64,000 bases of DNA from Streptomyces sp. WAC05374 (GTDB taxonomy: Bacteria; Actinomycetota; Actinomycetes; Streptomycetales; Streptomycetaceae). Below the pieces are notes generated by a model. That model had not been told where the DNA came from. It saw only the letters and a program-made list of their open reading frames with translations, and searched no databases. Position 1 is the first letter of the stretch; each line of letters opens with the position of its first letter. The translations under genes were made by a program, and so were the position numbers. Of this stretch, positions 33,767 to 42,845 are shown piece by piece. The stretch spans positions 224,510-288,509 of the forward strand of contig NZ_SMNQ01000008.1 of assembly GCF_004353505.1 (NCBI RefSeq). Direction: 5' to 3'.

Positions 33767-34231
33767 TCATCGCACGCAGGCCGTGGTGTGCGTGCGGAGG
33801 TCGGTGGGGGTGGTCTTGCGCCGGATGATGTGTCCGGCGGCGAGGTGGCGCTGGCAGATGGTCAGCACGGGTGGTCCCTCGGGCAGCCGTTCCGGGTGGC
33901 ACGCGCTCACCTCGGCGTCTTCTGCCGTCGTGTTGCTGGGCAGCAGGTGGAAGGCCGAGTGGATCTCGGCGGTGGCCTGCCACACGCGGGTGTGCGCGGT
34001 GGCGAGGTGGCGGCCGGCGGCGGGGTGCGGTGGCCGGGTGGTCTCGGCGAGCCGGTCGAGGAGCTGGTGCAGGGCGGTGAGGTGGGCGTGCAGCACGTCA
34101 AGGTGCAGTCGGTCCACCGGCGTGGGGGAGGTGGCGTCCGGCCGTGCCAGAGCACGGGTGTGGTGGCGGACTCCGGCGCTCGCGGCGCGGAGGTAGGGGT
34201 GCGCGTCCTGTGGACGCGTGCGAGAGGTCAA
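33767..34231 (-). CDS. DUF6238-like hypothetical protein
   Basis: 154 residues, helical, His-rich (HPYLRAASAGVRHHTRALARPDA; LHLDVLHAHLTALHQLLDRLAETT), ending with ICQRHLAAGHIIRRKTTPTDLRTH. I associate this pattern with DUF6238 proteins that sit between VirB4 and SCO6880-type genes in Streptomyces, with moderate confidence. Function unknown. Confidence 0.55.
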   Translation of the reverse strand: MTSRTRPQDAHPYLRAASAGVRHHTRALARPDATSPTPVDRLHLDVLHAHLTALHQLLDRLAETTRPPHPAAGRHLATAHTRVWQATAEIHSAFHLLPSNTTAEDAEVSACHPERLPEGPPVLTICQRHLAAGHIIRRKTTPTDLRTHTTACVR

Positions 34232-34310
34232 AGGTGGTGGTCCTTCCTGCCCGGAGGCAGGGGCGGTGGTAGCGATTGCTCCTGCCGCGGCGTGATCGAA
34301 AAGGGGTTGG

Positions 34311-35783
34311 TCACAGGGCTGTCCGGGCGAGCGGCAGGGCGGTGAGGGTGAAGGCGTCGGGCTGCTGGTAGTTGAGCCGCCGCAGGTCGACGCCGGAGGT
34401 GACGGCGCTGGTCTCGATCTGCGCGCACGCTGCGTCCAAGAGGGCGTCGGTCTCGGCCGTGACGGTGACCAGGCCGGTCAGGGCCACGTCTGCGTGCCCG
34501 GCGATGAGCTGGCGCTCTCGCATTTTGACGTCGGCGTACTCGACGGAGTCTTCCTCGCTGTCGACCTGTCCACGGCGGGCGCGCTCGTTCGCGTCGGCGA
34601 TGATCGCGGCCTTCTTCCGCTGGACGTCCCGCAGCGCGGACTCGAGCCCCTGCGGCGCGTATATAAGGGACAGGCTGCGCCGCACTCCGGCCGTGAACAT
34701 GATCCCGTGCAGGAAGCCGGCTCCCATTTCGGTGCGCGGCCAGTTCTCCACCCAGTACGTGGCGTGGCGGGCGGAGTCGGTGGCGAGGCGGTCGTACTCC
34801 TCGAACTGGACGACGGGTCCGGCGGCCGCGGGGTCCGCCTCGGCGCGGCCGGTGTCGGACCACTGCTGGAGCGCGGCGAGTGCCTTCGGGTCGTAGGCGG
34901 TGCGGATGACGGCGGCGATCTCCCGGGCGCTCAGCCAGCCCGTGACCATGAGCCCGGCGTTCCGGGCGGCCTGGGCGATGGAGGCAGTCGTCTGCTCCAT
35001 GACGGTGAACGCGCCCGGCAGCCCGCCGCCGGCCTGGCTGATCAGGCGCTTGGCGGCCTTCAGGTCCAGGGAGATGGCGAGGTAGGTCTCGTGCGGGGCG
35101 GCGGCCGGACCGGCCGAGGCGACCAGTTCCGAGTAGATCTGTCCGGCGACCGGGGCCTGGGGCTGCCCGTTCTGGGTCCAGTGGCGGGTGAGGGTGTCGC
35201 CGCTGTCGGGGACGGTGCGCTCCAGGACCTGCACGGTGGCGATGTGCCCGGTCCGGGCGATGCCCGCGAGCGCACGTCCCCAGCTGGCCACGTTGTGGTT
35301 CTGGGTGGCGGGGTCGAGGAGGGCGAAGGCGCGGGAGGTGACACGGGCGATGGCGGTCAGGGTCTGCCGGTGCGGGTCGTGGACCGCTGCAGCGCCGTTG
35401 GCGGAGTCGCCGGGGGTGACCACCTTGAGGGAGGCGGCGGTGCCGGGCAGGTGAAGGACGCCTTCCTGCCGCGGGCGGGTGACGGGCCGGGCGAGCCAGA
35501 GCGTCTGGCCGGTGCGCCGGCGCTGCGCGTAGCGGGCGACGATCGGCGCCCAGTCGATCAGGGAGCGGCCGTGCCGGCGGATCGCGACGAGAGCGCCCGA
35601 TGCAGCCAATAGCGGGGTCAGGGCGACGGCGCCGAGCAGCCCAGTGGAGAGCACCGTCATCAGCAGCAGGGCCAGGGTGCACGACACAAGGACGAGCTGG
35701 GGAAGGGAGAGGCCGAGGAGGATGCCGCGACGGGACCGGTGCGGGAATTTCACCGTGACCGGGGCGACGGAAAGGTCAGTCAT
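34311..35783 (-). CDS. SCO6880-type conjugation membrane protein (VirB4 N-terminal-like)
   Basis: 490 residues. Two membrane segments near 20-60 (LVLVSCTLALLLMTVLS; LLGAVALTPLLAASGALVAI) followed by a large cytosolic domain (TLWLARPVTRPRQEGVLHLPG ... YDRLATDSARHATYWVENWPR). Matches the SCO6880 family of the Streptomyces type IV secretion-like cluster, where it is paired with a VirB4 ATPase. ATG 35783. Likely works with the 32224 ATPase as a split VirB3/VirB4 unit (inference). Confidence 0.85.
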   Translation of the reverse strand: MTDLSVAPVTVKFPHRSRRGILLGLSLPQLVLVSCTLALLLMTVLSTGLLGAVALTPLLAASGALVAIRRHGRSLIDWAPIVARYAQRRRTGQTLWLARPVTRPRQEGVLHLPGTAASLKVVTPGDSANGAAAVHDPHRQTLTAIARVTSRAFALLDPATQNHNVASWGRALAGIARTGHIATVQVLERTVPDSGDTLTRHWTQNGQPQAPVAGQIYSELVASAGPAAAPHETYLAISLDLKAAKRLISQAGGGLPGAFTVMEQTTASIAQAARNAGLMVTGWLSAREIAAVIRTAYDPKALAALQQWSDTGRAEADPAAAGPVVQFEEYDRLATDSARHATYWVENWPRTEMGAGFLHGIMFTAGVRRSLSLIYAPQGLESALRDVQRKKAAIIADANERARRGQVDSEEDSVEYADVKMRERQLIAGHADVALTGLVTVTAETDALLDAACAQIETSAVTSGVDLRRLNYQQPDAFTLTALPLARTAL

Positions 35784-35864
35784 GGGGCGGGTCCTGGAGG
35801 CGCGGGTGGGGGCCCGGGGGCGGGAGCGCGCGGTGCGTCCCGCCCCCGGGAAGCGGGCAGAGGA

Positions 35865-37241
35865 TCAAAGGCCGGTCGGGGGTGGGGGCGGCCCAGCCGG
35901 TCCGCTGGCCGTGGCGTTCTGTGAGCCGGAGGACGGCGGTGCGCCCTGGGGCGGCGGGGTCGTGGTCGGGGGAGCGGACTGCCATCCGCCGCCCTGGCTG
36001 GACGCGGCGCTCGGTCCGGACCCACCCGGGCCCGGGCTTCCTCCCACCTGGCTGCTGGTGTCGTCGGAGACGCTCGTCGGCGCGGGCTGGACGGCAGTCT
36101 CCAGACCGGACTTGATGGCATCCCCACCGGGCGAGACGCCCGTGCCACCGCCTTGCGCGTCTTCCTTGCCACCGCCTCCACCGGTCGAGTGGGAGGCGAT
36201 GTCGCCCGGGAAGCCGCCTCCGCCCGCGGCGTCGGGGCCTTGCGGAGCGGCGCCCGCTCCGGCTGCCGCACCGCCGGTTCCGGCGGTGGCGGCTGCCGCC
36301 GCGGCCTTGCGGGTCGCGTTCTCGGCGTGTGCCTTGGCGACCTGGGCTCCGGCGCCGCCGGCGCGGTGGATGGACTCGCCGTCGGTTCCGTCGGCCGCCC
36401 AGTGCACGAACTTGAACACCGCGTACGGGCACAGCAGCACCAGGACCATGATCACGATGCCGGACATGACGTCGGCGAGGGCACCGATGCCGTCCTTGGC
36501 CTCGGTCTTGCCCATGGCGGCGATGCCGAGCACGAAGATCACGGTCATCAACAGCTTGGAGACGACGAGGGTGGCGGTGGCTTCGATCCAGCCCTTGCGC
36601 CAGCGGCGTGCGACCTCCCAGCCGCCGCCGGCACTGGCGAAGATCGCCAGGGTGACCATGACGAGGATGCCGACCTTGCGGACCATCATCACGCACCAGT
36701 AGAGGAAGGCGCCGATGGCGGCGCCGAGACCGGCCACGACCGGGACGAGCCAGCCCAGCCCGGCCAGGGCGCCGATCTGGCTCACCTTCACGATGCGGCG
36801 CACGGCCGACTCGATGTCCAGGCTCGCGGCCTTGAACAGGCCCTCGGAGATCGCGTCGACCACCTCCACGGCGACCGTGGTGAAGGCGATGGCGCAGAAG
36901 GCGAACAGGACGCCCGACATGGTGCCGGTGAATGCTTGGGTGAGGGCTTGACCGTCGCGTCTGATGGCGGCCCGGACGAGCTGTGCGCAGAACGTCGCGA
37001 CCAGCAGGACCAGGCCCAGCGGCAGCAGCATCTCGTAGTTGTCGCGGAACCAGCCGGCGTTCAGGTCGACCTTGGTGGTGGTGTTGACGGCCTTGGCCGC
37101 CAGGTCGGCAGCGGCGGCGGCGAGTTCGCCTGCCGACTTCGCCATCCAGTCGCCGATGGCCTTGCCGGGATCCGAGGCGAAATCGACCGCGTCACCGACG
37201 GCGCACAGCTTGTCTGCCAGGGGGAAATCACAGAAACCCAC
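35865..37241 (-). CDS. SCO6881/VirB6-TrbL-type polytopic membrane protein
   Basis: 458 residues. Five to six hydrophobic segments between about residues 68 and 290 (MLLPLGLVLLVATFCAQLV; VLFAFCAIAFTTVAVEVV; ILVMVTLAIFASAGGG; LLMTVIFVLGIAAM; IVIMVLVLLCPYAVFKF), followed by a ~160-residue Gly/Pro/Ser-rich disordered tail. This is the VirB6/TrbL-like pore component. GTG start with GGAGGGG upstream. Confidence 0.82.
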   Translation of the reverse strand: MGFCDFPLADKLCAVGDAVDFASDPGKAIGDWMAKSAGELAAAAADLAAKAVNTTTKVDLNAGWFRDNYEMLLPLGLVLLVATFCAQLVRAAIRRDGQALTQAFTGTMSGVLFAFCAIAFTTVAVEVVDAISEGLFKAASLDIESAVRRIVKVSQIGALAGLGWLVPVVAGLGAAIGAFLYWCVMMVRKVGILVMVTLAIFASAGGGWEVARRWRKGWIEATATLVVSKLLMTVIFVLGIAAMGKTEAKDGIGALADVMSGIVIMVLVLLCPYAVFKFVHWAADGTDGESIHRAGGAGAQVAKAHAENATRKAAAAAATAGTGGAAAGAGAAPQGPDAAGGGGFPGDIASHSTGGGGGKEDAQGGGTGVSPGGDAIKSGLETAVQPAPTSVSDDTSSQVGGSPGPGGSGPSAASSQGGGWQSAPPTTTPPPQGAPPSSGSQNATASGPAGPPPPPTGL

Positions 37242-37277
37242 GGAGAGTTGCCCCTCCTTTCTTGTGTCAGGCGCGGG

Positions 37278-37970
37278 TCACTGCGTGACGCTCGGAGCGA
37301 TGGCGGCCAAGGTGCAGTCGTGGTTGGGACGGCACTGCACGGCCAGGGTCACGGCGCGTTCCTCGGCTCCACCGCCGCCCTTCTTCCAGGCGATCTGCTG
37401 CTTGCCGTTGACGGTGACGACGTAGATGTACGCCTTGGTGATCGCGGACGGGTCGTCGGCCAGGGCCTGCTTGAACGCGGAGGGGTAGTGGCCCTCGGTG
37501 ACACTGGCGGTGGCGTGCTGGTCCTGGTCGGCCATGCGCGACCACAGCACCGGATCCGGGACTTGGCCGGAGACCGATGCCCAGTCGGCGTACGTGGGCT
37601 CGTTGGTCATCCACGCGCGCATGCCGGCGAGCTGCTGGTCGCGGCTGGTGTTGCGGGTGTCGTAGGACCACAGCATCTGGGCCACGGCCTTGGCGTAGGC
37701 GACCGGCTCGGCGATCTGCGGGGGCTTGGGCACCGATCCGGATCCGGCGACGGGCTTCGGGGCGGCCTCGGAGGAGGACGGGCTGCTCGCCGGCGCCGGA
37801 GCGGCGTGATCTCGACCCTGGCGGCCGTTGCCGTTCCCGCTGAGCCAGGCGACGGTGGCGGCGGTCGCGAGCAGGACGGTGACGACCAGAGCGACGATCG
37901 CGATCCGCTTGTTGGCCGACCAGCCGATGCCGTACGAGGACAGGGAAAGGGAGGGGAGTCGTTTCTGCAT
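37278..37970 (-). CDS. Single-pass conjugation protein, VirB8/NTF2-like
   Basis: 230 residues. One membrane segment at about 23-44 (RIAIVALVVTVLLATAATVAWLS), a Pro/Ser linker, then an extracytoplasmic alpha/beta domain (AEPVAYAKAVAQMLWSYDTRNTS ... AYIYVVTVNGKQQIAWKK). Topology and position match VirB8-type or TcpC-type proteins of Gram-positive transfer systems. ATG shares a base with the preceding stop (TGATG). Confidence 0.7.
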   Translation of the reverse strand: MQKRLPSLSLSSYGIGWSANKRIAIVALVVTVLLATAATVAWLSGNGNGRQGRDHAAPAPASSPSSSEAAPKPVAGSGSVPKPPQIAEPVAYAKAVAQMLWSYDTRNTSRDQQLAGMRAWMTNEPTYADWASVSGQVPDPVLWSRMADQDQHATASVTEGHYPSAFKQALADDPSAITKAYIYVVTVNGKQQIAWKKGGGGAEERAVTLAVQCRPNHDCTLAAIAPSVTQ

Positions 37971-38284
37971 CAGTGGACCTGCGACCCGAGAGCCGAGAAG
38001 AAGGCGACGATGCCGTTCGCGGCGCCCAGGCCGAGGGCGGCGCCCGCGGCGACGACGGCGCCCTTCTTGCCGTTGGCCTCGGCCTGGTGGCCACCGGTGT
38101 GGTGGCCCCAGGCCCACACGCCGAGGGAGACGGCTAGGGCGCCGACGACGGCGATGATCCCGAACATGTTGATCGAGTTGACGACGTTCTTCAGCACGGC
38201 GAGGCCGGGCAGGCCGCCGCCCGCGGGGGTGATGCCGGGGTCGAAGGCGAGCTGGATGACGCGGTCTGCGAGAGGGAGGGGCAT
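37970..38284 (-). CDS. Small two-TM conjugation protein (VirB2/VirB3-like position)
   Basis: 104 residues with two hydrophobic helices (INMFGIIAVVGALAVSLGVWAWG; GAVVAAGAALGLGAANGIVAFF) separated by a basic loop. The size and topology resemble VirB2 pilin-like or SCO6882-type small membrane proteins. ATG start. Part of the same operon as the genes down to 32224. Confidence 0.68.
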   Translation of the reverse strand: MPLPLADRVIQLAFDPGITPAGGGLPGLAVLKNVVNSINMFGIIAVVGALAVSLGVWAWGHHTGGHQAEANGKKGAVVAAGAALGLGAANGIVAFFSALGSQVH

Positions 38285-38392
38285 GGGTGTGGCGAGGCTC
38301 CTTGCGAACGCAGGCCAGGCGAGGGGCCGGCGGAAAGGGGGGAAGCGGAGGGGGAGGCGCGCTCGGCGCGCGGGAAGTGGCCGCGGCGGCGG

Positions 38393-38421
38393 CCCGCCCG
38401 CAGCAGCGGGGTGCGGGCGGG
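38393..38421 (-). terminator. Terminator-like hairpin after the NlpC/P60 gene
   Basis: Perfect 10-bp stem CCCGCCCGCA / TGCGGGCGGG with a 9-base loop, starting 8 bases after the stop codon of the cell-wall hydrolase. A second GCGCGC palindrome lies at about 38358-38372. It may separate the hydrolase transcript from the downstream tra genes or just attenuate read-through. Confidence 0.55.
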
Positions 38422-38428
38422 AGCGGCG

Positions 38429-39565
38429 TCAGAGGACGCGGCGGGCGGCGAGGATGTCCCAGTCCTTGATCGGGGTGATCCGGACGGGCTTTCCGGTGCG
38501 CGGGGCCTCGATCACGAGGCCCTCGCCCATGTACATGCCGACGTGCTCGGGGCGGCTCGCGGTGCCGCGGCTGAAGACCAGGTCTCCGGGCTGGAGGTGG
38601 CTGGGGGAGACGGGCTTGCCTTCGTTGACCTGCGTGTACGTGGTGCGGGTGAGGGTGATGCCGGCGTGGGCGTACGCCTGCTGCATCAGCGAGCTGCAGT
38701 CGCAGCGGCCCATCGGGTCGGGGCCGTGCGCGGCGGTGCAGCTGCCGCCCCACTGGTACTGCGTGCCGAGCTGGTGCATCGCCCAGTCCAGGGCCTTACG
38801 GGCCTTGGGGTCGGCATCCTTGGGGATCTTGTATCCCTTCGGGACGCTCCCCTCGGGGATGCGGCCGAAGCCGGATCCGTCCTTGGACGGAGAGCAGCCG
38901 GTGGTGCTCTCGGCCTCCTTGTCCGGTTTCTGGCCGTCCTTGTCCTTGCCGGAGCTGTCGGAGTTGCCGGGGAAGGTTTTGGCGATGGCCGTCTGGAGCG
39001 CGGTGGCGAGGTTCTCCCACTGTGCGTACGCGTCCGGGTAGCCGGACTTCTGCACGGCTTGTGCCGCCTGGGTGACGGTCATCTGCTGCCAGCCGTTGAC
39101 CTTGAGCAGAGCCTTGTAGAAGCGCTCACTGGCGTAGACGGGATCACGGATCTGCTGGGCAGTGCCCCAGCCCTGTGAGGGACGTTGCTGGAACAAGCCG
39201 AGGCTGTCCCGGTCGCCGTAGTTGAGGTTGCGCAGCCGCGACTCCTGCATCGCGGTGGCGAGCGCGATGATCTGGCCCTTCTTGGGCACGTCGAGGCTGA
39301 TGCCGGTGGCGACGATGGTCCGCGCGTTGGGGACCTGCTCGGCGGGCAGATCCAGGCCCTCGATGTGGACGTCCTTGCCGGACGCGCCGTCGAGGATGTC
39401 GGTAACGTGCTTGGCGACCTCGTCGGAGTCGATGTCGGTCAGGCAGCCGCTGAAAGAGCCGGAGGTCTGCACGGCTTCGGCGGAGGAGGCCATCATCATG
39501 GCCGTCCCGGCGAGCAGCAGTGGGGAGAGGAAGACGACGCCGATGCCGGCGGCGACCGCCTTCAA
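38429..39565 (-). CDS. C40 (NlpC/P60) peptidase with lytic-transglycosylase-like domain
   Basis: 378 residues. An N-terminal signal segment (VFLSPLLLAGTAMMMASSAEA), an SLT-like domain with catalytic Glu in ATAMQESRLRNLNYGDRDSLGLFQQR (about 102-128), a Lys/Asp/Gly linker, and an NlpC/P60 domain with catalytic Cys in GRCDCSSLMQQAY (about 288) and His in PEHVGMYMGEG (about 340). It opens peptidoglycan for the transfer channel, the VirB1 role. TTG is the only in-frame start after an upstream TGA; a short ORF overlaps it as TTGA. Confidence 0.85.
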   Translation of the reverse strand: MKAVAAGIGVVFLSPLLLAGTAMMMASSAEAVQTSGSFSGCLTDIDSDEVAKHVTDILDGASGKDVHIEGLDLPAEQVPNARTIVATGISLDVPKKGQIIALATAMQESRLRNLNYGDRDSLGLFQQRPSQGWGTAQQIRDPVYASERFYKALLKVNGWQQMTVTQAAQAVQKSGYPDAYAQWENLATALQTAIAKTFPGNSDSSGKDKDGQKPDKEAESTTGCSPSKDGSGFGRIPEGSVPKGYKIPKDADPKARKALDWAMHQLGTQYQWGGSCTAAHGPDPMGRCDCSSLMQQAYAHAGITLTRTTYTQVNEGKPVSPSHLQPGDLVFSRGTASRPEHVGMYMGEGLVIEAPRTGKPVRITPIKDWDILAARRVL

Positions 39566-39991
39566 CCGGCGCGGACCGCTCGCGCGTCAGCGATTTCGGG
39601 CATGGGTGGGTAGCAAGGCGTCATGAACGTGTGTCCTTGGGGGTGCGGTGTCCGGCGTGCCGCGTGCGCGTGGCGGGTGGAAGGGCGCGGCGGCCGGGGT
39701 GGGCGATCGTGATGGCCAGGGAGCGAGTTGCCGCTCGCTCCGCATGGCCGTGTCGTGGTCTAGGTGTGCCGGGGCAGGGGGTACCTCCGTGAGGCGTGGT
39801 GGGGAGTAGCCAGCGGCGGTGTGCGCCGGGCGGTTCAAAAACAGTAGGCCCGGATTGGCGGCTGACCAAAAAGTCGGCGTGAGGTGCCGGAATCCGCTAC
39901 GTCAGCAGCGGACTTCTTGGTCGTCGGCGTATTCGCCTCTACAGTTTTTGGACTCCCCTCGCCCTCCTCCGTCTGCGGCCTGGGCTTCTTC
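39566..39991. other. Divergent intergenic region between the two main gene runs
   Basis: 426 bases separate the minus-strand transfer operon from the plus-strand methylase operon; promoters for both are expected. The part near 39835-39880 (GGTTCAAAAACAG, CTGACCAAAAAGTC) is locally A-rich for this DNA. No confident promoter pair, and no gene beyond short unconvincing frames. Confidence 0.45.
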
Positions 39992-40831
39992 ATGCCCAAT
40001 TCCGGCCTGTGCGGGGACTCGTATGCGAGACGGGAGCTTCCCTCCACGCTTCCACACCCGAATTGGGGCCCCTCTTTGCCTTTTTCCCTGCACCAGGGCG
40101 ACGCTCTCAGCGTCCTCGCCGGCCTGCCGGACGACTGCGTCGACTCCGTCATCACCGACCCGCCGTACAACTCGGGCGGCCGGACCGCGAAGGAGCGCAC
40201 CACGCGCTCGGCGAAGCAGAAGTACACCTCCGCCGACGCCCAGCACGCCCTGCCGGACTTCACCGGCGAGAACATGGACCAGCGCAGCTACGGGTTCTGG
40301 CTGACGCAGATCATGACCGAAGCCCACCGCCTCACGAAGACCGGCGGCACCGCGCTGCTGTTCACCGACTGGCGGCAGCTCCCCACCACGACGGACGCGA
40401 TCCAGGCGGCCGGCTGGCTGTGGCGCGGTGTGCTGGCCTGGCACAAGCCGCAGGCCAGGCCGCAGAAGGGCCGGTTCACCCAGAACTGCGAATTCATCGT
40501 CTGGGCGAGCAAGGGGCCGATCGACGGCTCCCGGAACCCCGTCTATCTACCGGGCATGTACTCGGCTTCGCAGCCCTCGGGGACGCAGCGCCAGCACATC
40601 ACGCAGAAGCCGGTCTCCGTCATGCGCGAGCTGGTCAAGATCAGCCCCGAAGGCGGCACGGTGCTCGACTTCTGCGCTGGCTCCGGCTCCACGGGCGTCG
40701 CCGCCCTGCTGGAAGGCCGCGACTTCATCGGCGTGGAGAAGACCGAGCACTACGCGTCCATCGCAGCCGACCGACTCACCGAAACGATCCGCGAAACCCT
40801 CACCCAGGACGACGTGGACCTCTCCGTCTGA
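39992..40831 (+). CDS. DNA methyltransferase (N4-cytosine/N6-adenine, DPPY type)
   Basis: About 280 residues from ATG 39992; TTG 40076 is possible and would begin just before the conserved FSLHQGDALSVLAGL. Catalytic motif TDPPYNSGG (55-63) precedes the SAM-binding FCAGSGSTGVAALL (about 227-240), the order of beta-class enzymes. An HITQKPVSVMRELV segment completes the family pattern. No cognate endonuclease adjacent: an orphan modifier, first gene of the plus-strand run. Confidence 0.87.
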   Translation: MPNSGLCGDSYARRELPSTLPHPNWGPSLPFSLHQGDALSVLAGLPDDCVDSVITDPPYNSGGRTAKERTTRSAKQKYTSADAQHALPDFTGENMDQRSYGFWLTQIMTEAHRLTKTGGTALLFTDWRQLPTTTDAIQAAGWLWRGVLAWHKPQARPQKGRFTQNCEFIVWASKGPIDGSRNPVYLPGMYSASQPSGTQRQHITQKPVSVMRELVKISPEGGTVLDFCAGSGSTGVAALLEGRDFIGVEKTEHYASIAADRLTETIRETLTQDDVDLSV

Positions 40832-40975
40832 GGCTGCGACCGCCTTTCCTGCGCAGAACCCGACGCCGCTTCTGGCCTCGAGCGGTATCCCGTCGTGACG
40901 CCGGTAGTCCGTCGACCGGCCCGCACTGCTTCCGCTTCCCCTTTTTTCCGCACCTCGTAGGAGGCCCCACGTTCC

Positions 40976-41632
40976 ATGTCTGAATCCATAGAACCCTCGG
41001 ACCGCGGGGAGTTGGAGCCGGTTCGTATTCCGGACCCCCACCTGGAGGGAATCGAGGCGAGCGTCCGCAGGCTGATGGAGCAGTCGGCGCAGCAGGCCCA
41101 GCAGCTTGACCATCTCGCCTCCGCCCCGGCTCCGGGCGGATCACCGTTCGCCGCGTTCGGCATGCCGGGACTCGGCGGACCGCCCCCGGCTGCGCCGCCG
41201 GAGCCGCGCCCGATTCTGGAACTGGACGGGGAGGAGCGCGAGGACGAGCTCGACGCGTTGTCCGACTGGGTCGACGACTTCTTCCTCCCGGTCTACGGGG
41301 CGGAGGTCACCACCGCGGCGCCCTGGTGCCTGCAGTGGCAGGAGCACGACGACGTCGTTGCATGGCTTCACGCCCTGTGGCTTGCGTACCAGCAGCACAA
41401 GGACCCCGAAGCCGGCCTCTCCGGCCTGTTCGTGTGGCACCGGGACTTCCTCACCCACGCCATCGCGGCGATCCGCGCGCCGGGCGGTCCGCTGTCGGCC
41501 TGCATGACCTCACCCGAGCGTCCCGCCCACCGGATCCTTCCGGGCCCGCCTCCCTCGGCGCGTACGGAGAAGGCGACGGCGAGCGCGGCGGAGGCGGCCG
41601 GCCCCCCTGAGCCGGACGAGCCGACGTCGTGA
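40976..41632 (+). CDS. DUF4913 domain protein
   Basis: 218 residues. A helical N-terminus (IEASVRRLMEQSAQQAQQLDHL) and a C-terminal DUF4913 domain with WVDDFFLPVYG, WCLQWQEHDDVVAWLHALWLAYQQH, GLFVWHRDFLTH and C near the end. The family is largely restricted to actinobacterial mobile elements; function unknown. ATG with AGGAGG upstream. Coupled by GTGA to the RelE-like gene, hinting at a functional pair. Confidence 0.75.
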   Translation: MSESIEPSDRGELEPVRIPDPHLEGIEASVRRLMEQSAQQAQQLDHLASAPAPGGSPFAAFGMPGLGGPPPAAPPEPRPILELDGEEREDELDALSDWVDDFFLPVYGAEVTTAAPWCLQWQEHDDVVAWLHALWLAYQQHKDPEAGLSGLFVWHRDFLTHAIAAIRAPGGPLSACMTSPERPAHRILPGPPPSARTEKATASAAEAAGPPEPDEPTS

Positions 41633-42111
41633 ACGGTGGGCAGCAACCGGCTTTCGGCCTAAGTTTCGACCCCCGAGCCCTGACCGATCTCCTCCAGGCG
41701 CCCAGCGACATCCGCGATCTCACCCTCGCCTACCTGCAGGAAGTCGTGAACGCGCGGCGCTTCGGGCTCCGGCTCACGGGCGACCTGGAGGGCTACCGCA
41801 AGTTGTTCGTGGACTCCCGCAAGGACTGGCGCGTCGTCTACGGCGTCCGTCCGGCGCCCGCCGAGTCCTCTCACCAGCGGGAGATCCACGTCGTGGCGAT
41901 CCGACCGCGGGCGGGCAACGACGTCTACGACGAGGTCGGCCGCCGCCTGGGCATGACCCGCCGGCCGCTGAGCGCCCGCACCCACGCGGCACGCTCCCGC
42001 TCCCCGCAGCTCACGACCCGAGGCCCCGCACCCCGGCCCGCTCCGCCGCCCTCCGCGCTGCCGGGCCTGCCCCGCCCCGCACTCAACCCCTCGCACCATC
42101 ACGCCCGCTGA
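41629..42111 (+). CDS. RelE/ParE-like toxin-fold protein
   Basis: 160 residues. Central RFGLRLTGDLEGYRKLFVDSRKDWRVVYGVRP followed by REIHVVAIRPRAGNDVYDEVGRRLG matches the RelE/ParE fold: L-x-G-x3-YRK strand, then WR-x-VY and HVVAI strands. A His/Pro-rich tail is unusual. No typical antitoxin precedes it; the coupled DUF4913 gene is the only candidate partner. GTG start overlaps the preceding stop (GTGA). Confidence 0.65.
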   Translation: MNGGQQPAFGLSFDPRALTDLLQAPSDIRDLTLAYLQEVVNARRFGLRLTGDLEGYRKLFVDSRKDWRVVYGVRPAPAESSHQREIHVVAIRPRAGNDVYDEVGRRLGMTRRPLSARTHAARSRSPQLTTRGPAPRPAPPPSALPGLPRPALNPSHHHAR

Positions 42112-42128
42112 ACGACGGAGTCCCGCCT

Positions 42129-42830
42129 ATGCCCCCTGACCCCGCGCCGGCAGCAGTCCGGCGTGCGGTGTCCCCACTCGACCATCGCATCGAAGCCGTC
42201 ACCGGCCATGACGTCGACACCCTGTGGGCGTACCGCGACCGCGGCGTCCTCGACGAGCCACATGCCCACCTGGTCGACCGGCACCGCGAGCTGGCCCGGG
42301 CCGAGACCGGCGTGACCTTCTACCGCGTCCTCCTCCACCGCCTGTCCAGCGGCGAGTTCCCCGTCGACGGCGCCCTGTTCGCGCGCATCGACCGCACCGT
42401 GGACCAGTTGGAGGAGGCCGCCACCGTACGCGACGCTGCCGCCCTGAAGGTGATCACTGCCCTGGAGCCCATCGAGGCCGCCGCCGCAGCGTCCTCGGCG
42501 CCCAGCGAAACGCCGCTGTCGACTGCCGACCAGGCGGCGCTGCTGGCCATCGCCGGCGGGGCCAAGCTCTACGAGCACCTCCTGACCGGCCGGATGTCGG
42601 TGACCACTGCCTCCGGCACCCGCATCCCCTACGCCGAACTACAGCAGTTGGAGGGTGCCGGCCTGGTCTCCCGTGATACCGGCCACGCCGTGCACGCCGG
42701 CCAACCCGTCGCACTGACCGATGCCGGCTGCGCCGCGCTGTTCGCCGCGCGCCGGCCGCCCACCACCCACGTGCCGAAGCCCCCGGCTCGCCCCGGGGCC
42801 TGGCCGTCCACCCCAACACGGCGCCGCTGA
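42129..42830 (+). CDS. Unrecognised protein with C-terminal winged-helix-like segment
   Basis: 233 residues. Helical N-terminal two thirds (HAHLVDRHRELARAETGVTFYRVLLHRLSSGEFPVDGALFARIDRTVDQLEEAATVRDAA), then a segment (ALLAIAGGAKLYEHLLTGRMSVTTASGTRIPYAELQQLEGAGLVSRDTGH) that resembles a small winged helix. Tail is Pro/Arg-rich. ATG start, 17 bases after the RelE-like gene. Confidence 0.55.
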   Translation: MPPDPAPAAVRRAVSPLDHRIEAVTGHDVDTLWAYRDRGVLDEPHAHLVDRHRELARAETGVTFYRVLLHRLSSGEFPVDGALFARIDRTVDQLEEAATVRDAAALKVITALEPIEAAAAASSAPSETPLSTADQAALLAIAGGAKLYEHLLTGRMSVTTASGTRIPYAELQQLEGAGLVSRDTGHAVHAGQPVALTDAGCAALFAARRPPTTHVPKPPARPGAWPSTPTRRR

Positions 42831-42845
42831 ACTCCTGAAAGGCCC

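Noticed and set aside
36153..39041. 962-codon plus-strand open frame
   Set aside because: Antisense shadow of the VirB6-like, VirB8-like and NlpC/P60 genes in GC-rich DNA.
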